From Cladosporium sp. IMV 00045 (lineage: Eukaryota; Ascomycota; Dothideomycetes; Cladosporiales; Cladosporiaceae), in NCBI GenBank assembly GCA_001931905.2, contig MSJI02000039.1, positions 1 through 25,692 on the forward strand: a stretch of 25,692 nucleotides of DNA, written 5' to 3'. The position numbers and the translations under genes were made by a program. Shown piece after piece: positions 18,763 through 25,692 of the stretch (the first letter of the stretch is position 1; every line of letters starts with the position of its first letter). Under the pieces are notes generated by a model. It was not told where the DNA came from, ran no database searches, and saw nothing but the letters and a program-made list of their open reading frames with translations.

Positions 18763-19419
18763 ATGCTGATATGTACAAAGGTCCACCTAGACCGTGACCG
18801 CGGCAAATGGAAAGTCACACGCTGCTGCCTCCTACCTGGTGATCTCGGCCCGAGTTTGACGAGCGTATCGGACAATGACGAGTTTTTCGATACAGTACGT
18901 GAAGACTTGCAGCACACAGACGAAAATAAGCATATCAACAGCGAAGACGATCACGCCGACAACCAAGGCGGTGCTGTGCCCGAGGGAGCATGGAAGTTCA
19001 TGATGTACAGCACCGCGAGGCCCATGAGTGAAGTGCAGCACGCCATTCCCGACCCGCGTGGTGAGTCCTTTGGTTGTGGAGAAGAATGCTTCGCGGCTGT
19101 TTCGGGGCGCATGTCGTATGATGAAGTGCTGGAGTGCTTTCCTGTGAGCTATAGCAGGTTTGTTAGGGGCCAAGCACAGCTTGAAAGCATTCAGAGGACG
19201 GTCGCAAGGCGGCATCCTGAGTTGTTTGTCGTCATTGACAATGAAGCACCAGCACAGCAAGGCGTTTTGATCGTGCGGCTGTTGTGGGATGTGGATATAG
19301 AGAGGTCGGAGGATGAGCTCAGACGGGTTGAAAGGGAGTCTCGAGCGGAGACGCGGAGGTGCGATGTTGATTCGCTGATCGAGACACTCGAGCACATGTC
19401 GGATACCCCAAGAGTGTAG
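18763..19419 (+). CDS. Hypothetical protein (possibly the second exon of the 18330 gene)
   Basis: A 218-codon frame with an ATG at 18763. The content looks coding: DRDRGKWKVTRCCLLPGDLG, an acidic stretch with several His, then MSYDEVLECFPVSYSRFVRGQ, a hydrophobic core (LFVVIDNEA, GVLIVRLLWDVDIE) and a charged helix (EDELRRVERESRAETRR). No family recognised, no signal peptide and no membrane segment. The first seven codons precede possible splice acceptors (ACAAAG at 18780 and CTAG at 18790), so the true start may be upstream in the 18330 frame. Two independent genes cannot be excluded. Confidence 0.5.
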   Translation: MLICTKVHLDRDRGKWKVTRCCLLPGDLGPSLTSVSDNDEFFDTVREDLQHTDENKHINSEDDHADNQGGAVPEGAWKFMMYSTARPMSEVQHAIPDPRGESFGCGEECFAAVSGRMSYDEVLECFPVSYSRFVRGQAQLESIQRTVARRHPELFVVIDNEAPAQQGVLIVRLLWDVDIERSEDELRRVERESRAETRRCDVDSLIETLEHMSDTPRV

Positions 19420-19969
19420 TATGCACATGAGGAACAAGTACGCATCCTTTTGAACGAGATCTGACACTTGTGGTTCAAAAGGGATTACCTTTCCGACGAT
19501 CGGAAACACAGCTGCTTTGTGATCAGTATTGACGTCTAGGCATGCAGATTCACGTCACCTGAACCATACAATATTGCGGCCTTATAATATGATGGTTTCG
19601 CGCGTGCCAGAAATTGCACCAGACAACGGCAATCCACAGCATTCGGTCGGCTTATCTCTTCCAATCTCCAGACCCGTTTTCCTCGTTCTCGCATTCTGGC
19701 TCCCAGGATATCTGCGCTTACGATGAGGCATCGTTCACATACCGACCTAGACTGTGGAATTCAGGAAGTACAATCGAGATCTCGACTGACCTTGCGACAC
19801 GCCTAACCTGTGATTTTTCAGCTGCAATCGCAGCGTTCGAAGGTCCTGATGGTTGCACGCACTTGCATGTTATGGGCAAACCTCAGGCATGCCTTTGTAG
19901 CACCAGCTAGCGAGGTACCGAAGTCTATCATAGGTGACTTCAGCTGAGGTACGAGAGAACATCTGCAGC
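19420..19969. other. Intergenic between the two unknown loci
   Basis: About 550 bp. Small frames on both strands have no recognisable content and no clear splice-supported exon. It should hold the promoter of the repeat/membrane locus. Confidence 0.4.
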
Positions 19970-20698
19970 ATGAAGCCACATAACAGCCCACGGCTTGGCC
20001 TTCATGTTCCGATCGAGCTGACATATCTTTGCACACGCAGCCTCGAAACGCGTAAAGACGAGAAAAGAGGCTACGTTAAGATTTCGCGACCGCCTCTTAC
20101 AAATGGAGAGCTACATAGTATGGCTGCCACCATGTCTGCTCAGTCTCCAGGCATGAAATCAGGAAACGGGGTTCCGAACACGTCAGCGTTAACTCCGTCT
20201 ACAACGCCTGTTGAGTTGCAGAACGCGGAGGATGAGAACAAGGTTTCGATCACGCCTGCTCAGCCCTCAGACATGGAACTCGAAAACAAGGCTCCGAACG
20301 CGTCAGCTACGATTCCGTCTACAACGCCTGTGGAGTCGCAGAACCCGCAGAATGAGACCAAGGTTTCGATCACGCCTGCTCAGTCCTCGGACATGGAGCT
20401 CGAAAACAAGGCTCCGAACGCGTCAGCTAAGACTCCATCTACAATGCCTATGGAGTCTGACAATGCAGAGAATGATGACAACGCAATTGCATCTACTATT
20501 GCTGGTAACCCTCCAGATACGGGAACCAATGGCAGGTCTCTACGAGCGTCAGCCGCGATGCCTCCTACCGCGCATGCCATGTCTGCGATGCTACCTCCTG
20601 CTGATTCGACTCAAACAACACCCAATACGATTCCAACACCTTCTATCTCGACTGCAATACCGCCCATGCTTCCTAGTCCCCGCCTATGCCAGAGTTAA
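19970..20698 (+). CDS. Ser/Thr/Pro-rich protein with 40-residue tandem repeats (N-terminal part of the 19970-22035 locus?)
   Basis: A 242-codon frame from the first ATG (19970) to TAA at 20696-20698. The N-terminal ~50 residues are mixed; the rest is low-complexity and disordered. It has a repeat of 40 residues with units such as KVSITPAQPSDMELENKAPN and a Ser/Thr/Pro spacer, followed by an Ala/Pro/Met-rich tail. There is no signal peptide. After the stop the same frame stays open and protein-like for another ~85 codons (including SDSINEIEKP and ISKTREDLTPFAQARSLAHLG), which suggests that the TAA may be a nonsense change or be removed by an intron I could not place. No family recognised. Confidence 0.5.
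   Translation: MKPHNSPRLGLHVPIELTYLCTRSLETRKDEKRGYVKISRPPLTNGELHSMAATMSAQSPGMKSGNGVPNTSALTPSTTPVELQNAEDENKVSITPAQPSDMELENKAPNASATIPSTTPVESQNPQNETKVSITPAQSSDMELENKAPNASAKTPSTMPMESDNAENDDNAIASTIAGNPPDTGTNGRSLRASAAMPPTAHAMSAMLPPADSTQTTPNTIPTPSISTAIPPMLPSPRLCQS
20131..20475 (+). repeat. 120-bp in-frame tandem repeat (about 3 copies)
   Basis: Full copies occupy 20221-20340 and 20341-20460, with a diverged earlier copy from about 20131-20220 and the beginning of another after 20460. The two full copies are very similar and contain identical blocks such as AAGGTTTCGATCACGCCTGC. The period is exactly 40 codons, so units can be gained or lost without a frameshift. Confidence 0.92.
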
Positions 20699-22035
20699 AA
20701 ATATGAACCGGCTATTGGCAGTCGTGTCCCTGGAGACCCTGCCCCCGAAAGAACCGGGGTCACACCGCATTCGCGGCCACGTCCGTCATCCGATTCAATA
20801 AATGAGATCGAGAAGCCCATGAAACGTGACGATAAACGTACTCCCGAAATCGAGCACTTTCCCGCCAGGGACATCGGTGGAGGTATCAGCAAAACCAGAG
20901 AAGACCTGACACCATTCGCCCAAGCTCGAAGTCTCGCACACCTCGGCCAAATGTTTGTTCCGGCAACTGTTTCGGTATCGCACTCGCGATCAGCAGCATC
21001 ATAATCACGATTTTCTTTGGCATATTTGGAATCTGCTCCTATTTGGATGGTCACAAAATCTTGAGCCTCGTAAGATACCAAGCGTGCATCGCCGCAGAGG
21101 TTGGTCGTATCCTATGCTTTCCCACAAAATGTGCGCTCACATATCCGTAGGGAAGAGGTTTGAACGAACTTGCAGATGAGTGCCAAGGGGTACTAAATCT
21201 TCATCAGCACCTCTCTAAACGATCTGATCCCCTTGCAGTGCCTTCACCACATGAAGACCTGCGTGTCGAGCAAGATCTGCAATCGCCCTATAATCTCGAC
21301 TTCTTCCAGGTGTTCTTCCCACTAGACAAAGGGATTTCGATAACAGTAGCGATGACTTCGACTCTAGTCGCTTGGGTCGATACGGAGACATCGGCGACGC
21401 CACCACGTGCATTCATGAGCACCGTTGCGTCAATCTTTGGAACGTACATTCTCTTTGCCAAATGTGTCCACATCGAGACTCAGCTCCACACGCCAATGCC
21501 AGAGAATGTGAGCCTTGATGAAGCTTTGCTCTCGTACCTACGCCTTGCAAGGATTGATTCGTGGCTCTACGGTATCGTCATAACTGTCTTGGCGACTCTC
21601 TTCCCATGCATGATGCCACCGCCTGAACATCCATTCCTAACAGGGAATATTCTGATACTGGTGCCATGGATGTTCTTTGTCAACTTTTTTGATCAACAAC
21701 CAATAAAGCTGGCGGACTTGACACAGTACAACCGATACCTTGCCTCTGACTTCGACCAGCCCCATCGCTTCATGAGTCTACTACTCTTTCTAGGAGTCTG
21801 CGAACTAATCTACATGATCGCGCAAATGCCGCCATCGCCAGTTTCGAGTGTGTGGGGAATTGATTTTTGCTTACTTGTGGTCTTGCACTACGCAAGCATT
21901 GTGCAATTCTGGGCTTCGGGTACAGCCACTCCGGGCCTCACTCCTTTCGACTGTACGGTAGCGGTTCTTGGAGTTCTTGTCCTTGTTTTTTATACAGTCT
22001 GGAGGTATCGCGCGAACCGAGACGCTCAGGAATAG
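20699..22035 (+). pseudogene. Multi-pass membrane protein region with a disrupted or unsolved reading frame
   Basis: Protein-like sequence changes frame here. From 20699 the frame of the repeat protein continues to about 20950. From there the neighbouring frame carries a strong membrane segment (IALAISSIIITIFFGIFGIC, about 20977-21036), ending at a good donor (GTAAGA, 21070). A splice to CCGTAG at 21150 (81-nt intron, phase 0) joins it to the frame 21151-22035. That exon (294 codons) has no ATG of its own at its start and encodes about six more hydrophobic segments, among them MSTVASIFGTYILFA, WLYGIVITVLATLFP, ILILVPWMFFVNFF, MSLLLFLGVCELIYM and TVAVLGVLVLVFYTVW. It ends with a short basic tail. 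I found no intron that reconciles the two frames near 20950. The choice is between a decayed gene, a sequence error and a wrong model. No family recognised. Confidence 0.45.
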
Positions 22036-22401
22036 CACTTTTGACCGTACGGACAAGATTGAGCTTCCAAGGCATGCGGTACGGGGTCAAGATGTAGATG
22101 TTTGACGCGGCAAACAAGATCACGTGGTACGGTTTTCGCCGTGCGAAGTGGACGTAGGTTGCTCTCAATGAATGATTGACACTGTCTTGCAAGCCCGAAG
22201 AAGAAAGCGTTATGACATGGCCAATCCTTACTCATTAAAGAATAGCCATCAAATTTCCATGTGAGCCACCTACTGGATGTCGACTCGCCCATAAGCTTAG
22301 CAGAAGCAAACTGCGGTGGTCGTTTATTACTGGCGGCCACTCAGCTTTTCCTCTTTTGAATTGTGTTGATGAATATAATTGCAAAGACTGGTCAAGATTT
22401 C
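22036..22401. other. Intergenic upstream of the 5S rRNA gene
   Basis: 366 bp with no gene seen. It holds the 3' side of the membrane protein locus. Fungal 5S genes use internal promoter elements, so no upstream signal is required. Confidence 0.45.
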
Positions 22402-22520
22402 ACATACGACCATAGGTCAGTGAAAACTGGGCATCCCGTCCGCTCTGCCATACATAAGCACTGAACCGGGCGACTAGTACTAGAGTGGGTGACCATCTGG
22501 GAATCCCGCCTGTTGTATGT
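22402..22520 (+). rRNA. 5S ribosomal RNA
   Basis: The 119-nt sequence begins ACATACGACCATAGG and ends TTGTATGT. The ends pair to form helix I (ACATACGAC with GTTGTATGT). The inner GGTCAGTG pairs with CACTGAACC (helix II), and the 3' part has the conserved GGGTGACCATCTGGGAATC, which includes the TFIIIA/C-box region. The CCCGTCCGCTCT segment is the usual 5S loop region. A run of five T immediately follows (22520-22524), the RNA polymerase III terminator. It is a single copy in a protein-coding neighbourhood, as is usual for dispersed 5S genes in Pezizomycotina. Confidence 0.95.
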
Positions 22521-22524
22521 TTTT
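22520..22524 (+). terminator. RNA polymerase III T-run terminator
   Basis: Five consecutive T at the 3' end of the 5S rRNA sequence, the standard Pol III stop signal. Confidence 0.8.
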
Positions 22525-22877
22525 GCCAATTTGATCTATCTTATCCTTTTTGCTTGCAGAACCAATAGCCTCGGTATTTCAGAGAAATGGCTGTCTGGTC
22601 AATTAGTCTTGGAGTGCCCTCCGCAAGACCGAACCCTTACGGAAGAAATGAGAAGCGGAGGCGGACGTAAATACGCCGAGATGGAGACATGACGATCTTT
22701 TACAATATTGCTGTATAACCATGATTGGCGGATTATCTTGGCCAAACCTGAGCTCAATGAAGGTAATATTGGGGATGGTGCAAAACAGAGCTCATAAGTA
22801 ATGGTTCGCTGTGTCCCTTCGCGATAAAAGGTAGGAACAATTTTTCTCGATCGGTATTCTCATCGACATCATTGATC
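22525..22877. promoter_or_regulatory. Upstream region of the SGNH esterase gene
   Basis: About 350 bp between the 5S gene and the esterase start. A TATA-like GATAAAAG at 22823-22830 lies about 50 bp upstream of the ATG. The plus-strand frame at 22489-22692 mostly overlaps this region but starts within the 5S RNA and is not credible. Confidence 0.45.
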
Positions 22878-23691
22878 ATGAAGATTCCCTTTGGCCTCAC
22901 AACCATTCTGGCGGCAACGGCGATATCGCCTGCGACCGCCTCGCCTTCCCGTCCGCGTAACAAACCAGTCTACATGGTCTTAGCGGGAGACTCGACTACA
23001 GCAGTAGATGGTGGGTGGGGCGATGGCTTCTTGGAGACAACCCTACGTGAGCCCGCAGCTGGCAAGAACCTCGGTCACAGTGGTGCAACGACAGTATCTT
23101 TTCGAGAGGGTGGAGATTGGGCGGCAGTTTTGGACGAGGTGAAAAGTCACAAGAACTCCCACAAGGTCTTTGTGACAATTCAGGTATGACTTACAAGTGC
23201 ATTACGGTCGAGCCTTGCTTCTAACCAAACCATTGCAGTTTGGCCACAACGACCAGAAACCCGACAAGAACATCAGTCTTTCAGACTACGCGACCAACCT
23301 TGGGAACTTCGTGAAAGAAGTTCGTTCGGCAAAAGCGACACCGATCCTGCTCACACCATTGACCAGGCGTCAATTCTCTGGCACTCCTCCACGCATCATC
23401 GAGAACCTGGCCAACGAGCGAAACACAACAATCGCAGTCGCGGAGTCTCTTGACACACTCTGGGTGGACCTCAACGAGGCGAGCAAGTGGTATTGCAACA
23501 CCATCGGTCTGGAAGCGAGCTACAAGTACAACTATGAGGAAGGTGACCGGACGCATCTGAACGATTGGGGAAGTGTTGTGTTTGGTCGTCTTGTCAGCGA
23601 TCTTCTTGGGGAAGTCAACAAGGACATTGCGAAATGGACGACGCCGAATGCAACTCTGTCTGAGCAGCTTGAGCAAGGGATTCCTGCTTGA
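22878..23691 (+). CDS. Secreted SGNH/GDSL esterase, rhamnogalacturonan acetylesterase-like (CE12)
   Basis: Two exons: 22878-23183 and 23239-23691, with a 55-nt intron (donor GTATGA, branch CTAAC, acceptor TGCAG). The product is 252 aa. A signal peptide is followed by a short basic stretch (residues ~1-28, MKIPFGLTTILAATAISPAT). All SGNH blocks are present: GDST with nucleophile Ser39, the NLGHSGATT block II Gly, FGHND (103-107) with the oxyanion Asn106, and DRTHLND with the Asp205/His208 pair. FGHND and the order of the blocks match family CE12 esterases, which remove acetyl groups from rhamnogalacturonan. Substrate is inferred only from family resemblance; related bacterial and fungal esterases act on other acetylated sugars. 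The protein ends without a binding module. Convergent with the GT2 gene. Confidence 0.88.
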
Positions 23692-23787
23692 TCTGGCAGA
23701 TGCTTGAGACCATGCTTGATCGTCAAGACTTGGTTATTACAACGACTCTCAAGGTCGAGATGGACCTGAATTAGGAACAATCATTTC

Positions 23788-23793
23788 AATAAA
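23788..23793 (+). promoter_or_regulatory. Polyadenylation-like signal AATAAA downstream of esterase
   Basis: AATAAA lies about 100 bp after the esterase stop codon in the short convergent intergenic space. It fits a 3'-end processing signal, though fungal genes often lack the exact hexamer. Confidence 0.35.
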
Positions 23794-23899
23794 TTAGTAC
23801 TGTGTAAAAACTCAAAACTCAAAACGAATTCATCAGTTTGTAATATCTTAAGCGAGTTGAAGAGACTCGCAACATCCAAGCAGCCCAAACATTGCAACA

Positions 23900-25692
23900 T
23901 TACCAAGTAAACTTCATCAAGCCCAGGTTCAAGATGAACGGCAGTAAGAAGTGACCAACGACAAGCATGCTCACCGGGAAGATCGCAATAAACTCGTTGA
24001 TTTGCCAAAGTGCAGGCAAGACATGTGCACACACAACCATTGTGGCGATGCAACCACAGCAGAATATCAAAGTGCCTCTGAAGTTCTTCAGAATCTTCGG
24101 AATCTCGGCGAAGAAAGTCGTGTCCTCTGCCTCTTTGCTTGTCGCGCCCCATGTGGCGTTGATGGAGAAGAGGTGAGATAGCAACGCTTGTGAGATGTGC
24201 AAAGAGACACCGCCAAGGAAGATCGTGAAGAGTGGGATCCAGCTGATGTTCTCCAAGAAGGCAGCGCGAAAGCCTTTCTCGTTAGTACGGTAGCGGAGCA
24301 TGGCCAGAGCAAAGTTGCCGCACAAGTAGAAGACGACAACGATGGCGATGTAGATCTTGAAACTGTCGAGGTAGTAATGATCGAGGAAACCATTGAACCA
24401 GCCGATGATGAAGTAATTCATAACGGTGAAGATCCAGGAAGAGCCGAGCGCGTAGTAGGTGCCGATGTAAGCCATGATGGTGATCTTGGACGGAAACGAT
24501 ATGCCAGAGCCTAGGAATCTCAGGAATAGCTTGGTGAAAGGTCCACGGGTAGGCCAGTCCTTGAATGGGTGGAAGATGAGCTCACTGCACCCGTAGGCAT
24601 ACTTCTCCCAGCGAGCAAGCTCGTCATACACTGTCAATGACACTCCTTCTTTGAAGCCATCACCGAAGTATGCTCCGAGACGAACAATGTAGCCTTCTGC
24701 CTGAAGACGAAGAGCCATGTCAAAGTCTTCCGATACGGTGCTCTCCGACCAATACTTCTCTCGAGTGTCGTGATCGCATTCATAGGCAATCTCTTGCACT
24801 GCAGCCCAACGAAGTACAGCGTTGTGTCCCACAAAAGGCGCGGTGTCTCCACCCGCGACCGCATAGCGGATTTGTGTGTAGATCATGTGAGTGAAGAAGG
24901 TGATGCCTTTCTCAAAGTAGGAGTCGGTAACGTTCATGACGCCAGACGCGAATTGAAGAATGGCAACTTGCGGGCATTGCTCCATTTCCGAGACAGCATC
25001 AAGGAAACAGTCGGTTGGCACGCGGGTGTCAGAGTCGATGATGAGAATGTAGTCTCCCATCCGAATGTCTCCATCGGCTTGCATTCGACCTGCCTCCTCA
25101 TCGAGGATTTCAGACAACGCCTTCTCGTAAGCGACTGCTTCTTCCTCCTGGCTCCAAGCTTCAGCTCGGTCGATACTCGCAAGCTTCTCTTCGACACGGA
25201 CACTGGCCCACATTGCGTAGTTCATGTTGGATGCCTTCTTGAATTTGCCACGACGAACAAAAGGCTTGCTTCCGTCTGTCGGCTTCTCATTGTGCTTTGG
25301 CCGAGACACCCATCCGATGTTATGCTCATCGTAGAAATCTTGACGAAGTTGGGCGTCCTCAGCAGGAATCAATTGCATGCCATCGTCGTTGACAAAGATG
25401 TTTGCTGTTCCACCTTGCATCTCATATGTGGATATTGCTGCCTTCAACGAACGTACAGTTGGCTCAATGACAGCTTGGAGGCCTTCCTTGTACACCGGCA
25501 ACTGTATGGTCACGTGTGGGAGTGGTCCAGCATCTCGGCGAAGTCGTTTCGGTGCCTGGCCAGAGTAGAATCTAGAGTTCCTCTGCATCTGCTTCACCGG
25601 GCCGCAAACTTGAAACAGGTCGCCTACCAGCGCTTGGAAGAAGAACAAGGCCAGCCAGATCTGAGGAATGAGAGTGATGAAGAACGCCATTC
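23900..25692 (-). CDS. Family 2 glycosyltransferase, fungal GT2 hyphal-growth type (N-terminus probably beyond window)
   Basis: The frame is open from the window end (25692) to the stop at 23900. An ATG at 25690-25688 would give 596 aa, but it sits at the very edge, so the real start may be upstream. A hydrophobic segment (about 5-27) comes first. The cytosolic GT-A domain follows: LPHVTIQLPVYKEGLQ, the VNDDG acidic pair (~102-103), the DSD motif (219-221, in IIDSDTRVP), GHNAVLRW, SEDFDMAL (ED at 321-322) and ARWEKYAYG (R360/W361), which takes the place of the Q(Q/R)xRW motif of processive GT2 enzymes. Several membrane helices follow (~400-595). This matches the fungal GT2 described in Zymoseptoria and Fusarium as required for hyphal extension on solid surfaces. 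The product polysaccharide is not known. No intron is seen. Confidence 0.85.
   Translation of the reverse strand, partial: MAFFITLIPQIWLALFFFQALVGDLFQVCGPVKQMQRNSRFYSGQAPKRLRRDAGPLPHVTIQLPVYKEGLQAVIEPTVRSLKAAISTYEMQGGTANIFVNDDGMQLIPAEDAQLRQDFYDEHNIGWVSRPKHNEKPTDGSKPFVRRGKFKKASNMNYAMWASVRVEEKLASIDRAEAWSQEEEAVAYEKALSEILDEEAGRMQADGDIRMGDYILIIDSDTRVPTDCFLDAVSEMEQCPQVAILQFASGVMNVTDSYFEKGITFFTHMIYTQIRYAVAGGDTAPFVGHNAVLRWAAVQEIAYECDHDTREKYWSESTVSEDFDMALRLQAEGYIVRLGAYFGDGFKEGVSLTVYDELARWEKYAYGCSELIFHPFKDWPTRGPFTKLFLRFLGSGISFPSKITIMAYIGTYYALGSSWIFTVMNYFIIGWFNGFLDHYYLDSFKIYIAIVVVFYLCGNFALAMLRYRTNEKGFRAAFLENISWIPLFTIFLGGVSLHISQALLSHLFSINATWGATSKEAEDTTFFAEIPKILKNFRGTLIFCCGCIATMVVCAHVLPALWQINEFIAIFPVSMLVVGHFLLPFILNLGLMKFTW

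Noticed and set aside
22489..22692. 67-codon frame starting inside the 5S rRNA
   Set aside because: It begins within a structural RNA gene and has no protein-like features.
13943..23691. A biosynthetic or functional gene cluster in the right half of the window
   Set aside because: The neighbours (Cdc27, Snd2, unknowns, 5S RNA, esterase) have unrelated roles, and no backbone synthase or shared promoter motif was seen.

Overview
The window reads as nuclear chromosomal DNA from a filamentous ascomycete (Pezizomycotina; a Dothideomycete is my guess, not shown). The grounds are compact genes on both strands, short GT-AG introns of about 55-94 nt with CTRAY-like branch sites, a dispersed single 5S rRNA gene, and typical fungal proteins (APC/C subunit Cdc27, clathrin light chain, an Rtt103-like CID protein, Snd2, a fungal GT2 glycosyltransferase, a bilirubin-oxidase-like multicopper oxidase). 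I rebuilt exon structures by hand from reading frame, splice sites and protein continuity.

Layout. 1-817 (-): N-terminal part of a mitochondrial Mdl1-like ABC half-transporter, cut by the window edge. 1497-2320 (-): clathrin light chain, divergent from 2755-4194 (+), an Rtt103-like RNA polymerase II CTD-binding protein. 4477-5224 (-): small secreted cysteine-containing protein of crystallin-like pattern. 5712-6203 (-): single-domain cupin, divergent from 6943-8253 (+), an Inp54-like tail-anchored inositol polyphosphate 5-phosphatase. 8791-10872 (-): secreted bilirubin-oxidase-like multicopper oxidase with a long Ala/Ser/Thr tail. 10873-13942: about 3 kb without a recognisable gene, holding a 107-bp tandem duplication. 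13943-16487 (-): Cdc27/APC3, divergent from 17077-17650 (+), the ER targeting protein Snd2. 18330-19419 (+): two unknown reading frames, perhaps one gene. 19970-22035 (+): unknown repeat-plus-membrane protein locus whose frame appears broken. 22402-22520 (+): 5S rRNA. 22878-23691 (+): secreted SGNH/GDSL esterase. 23900-25692 (-): family-2 glycosyltransferase, probably cut at its N-terminus by the window end.

The window mixes conserved housekeeping genes (vesicle coat, transcription termination, cell cycle, ER insertion, phosphoinositide turnover) with genes for secreted or wall-related products (multicopper oxidase, esterase, crystallin-like protein, GT2) and lineage-specific genes. I see no biosynthetic cluster, CRISPR array, tRNA or intact transposon. 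The parts least explained are the repeat/membrane locus at 19970-22035, the unknown pair at 18330-19419 and the gene-poor 10.9-13.9 kb stretch.
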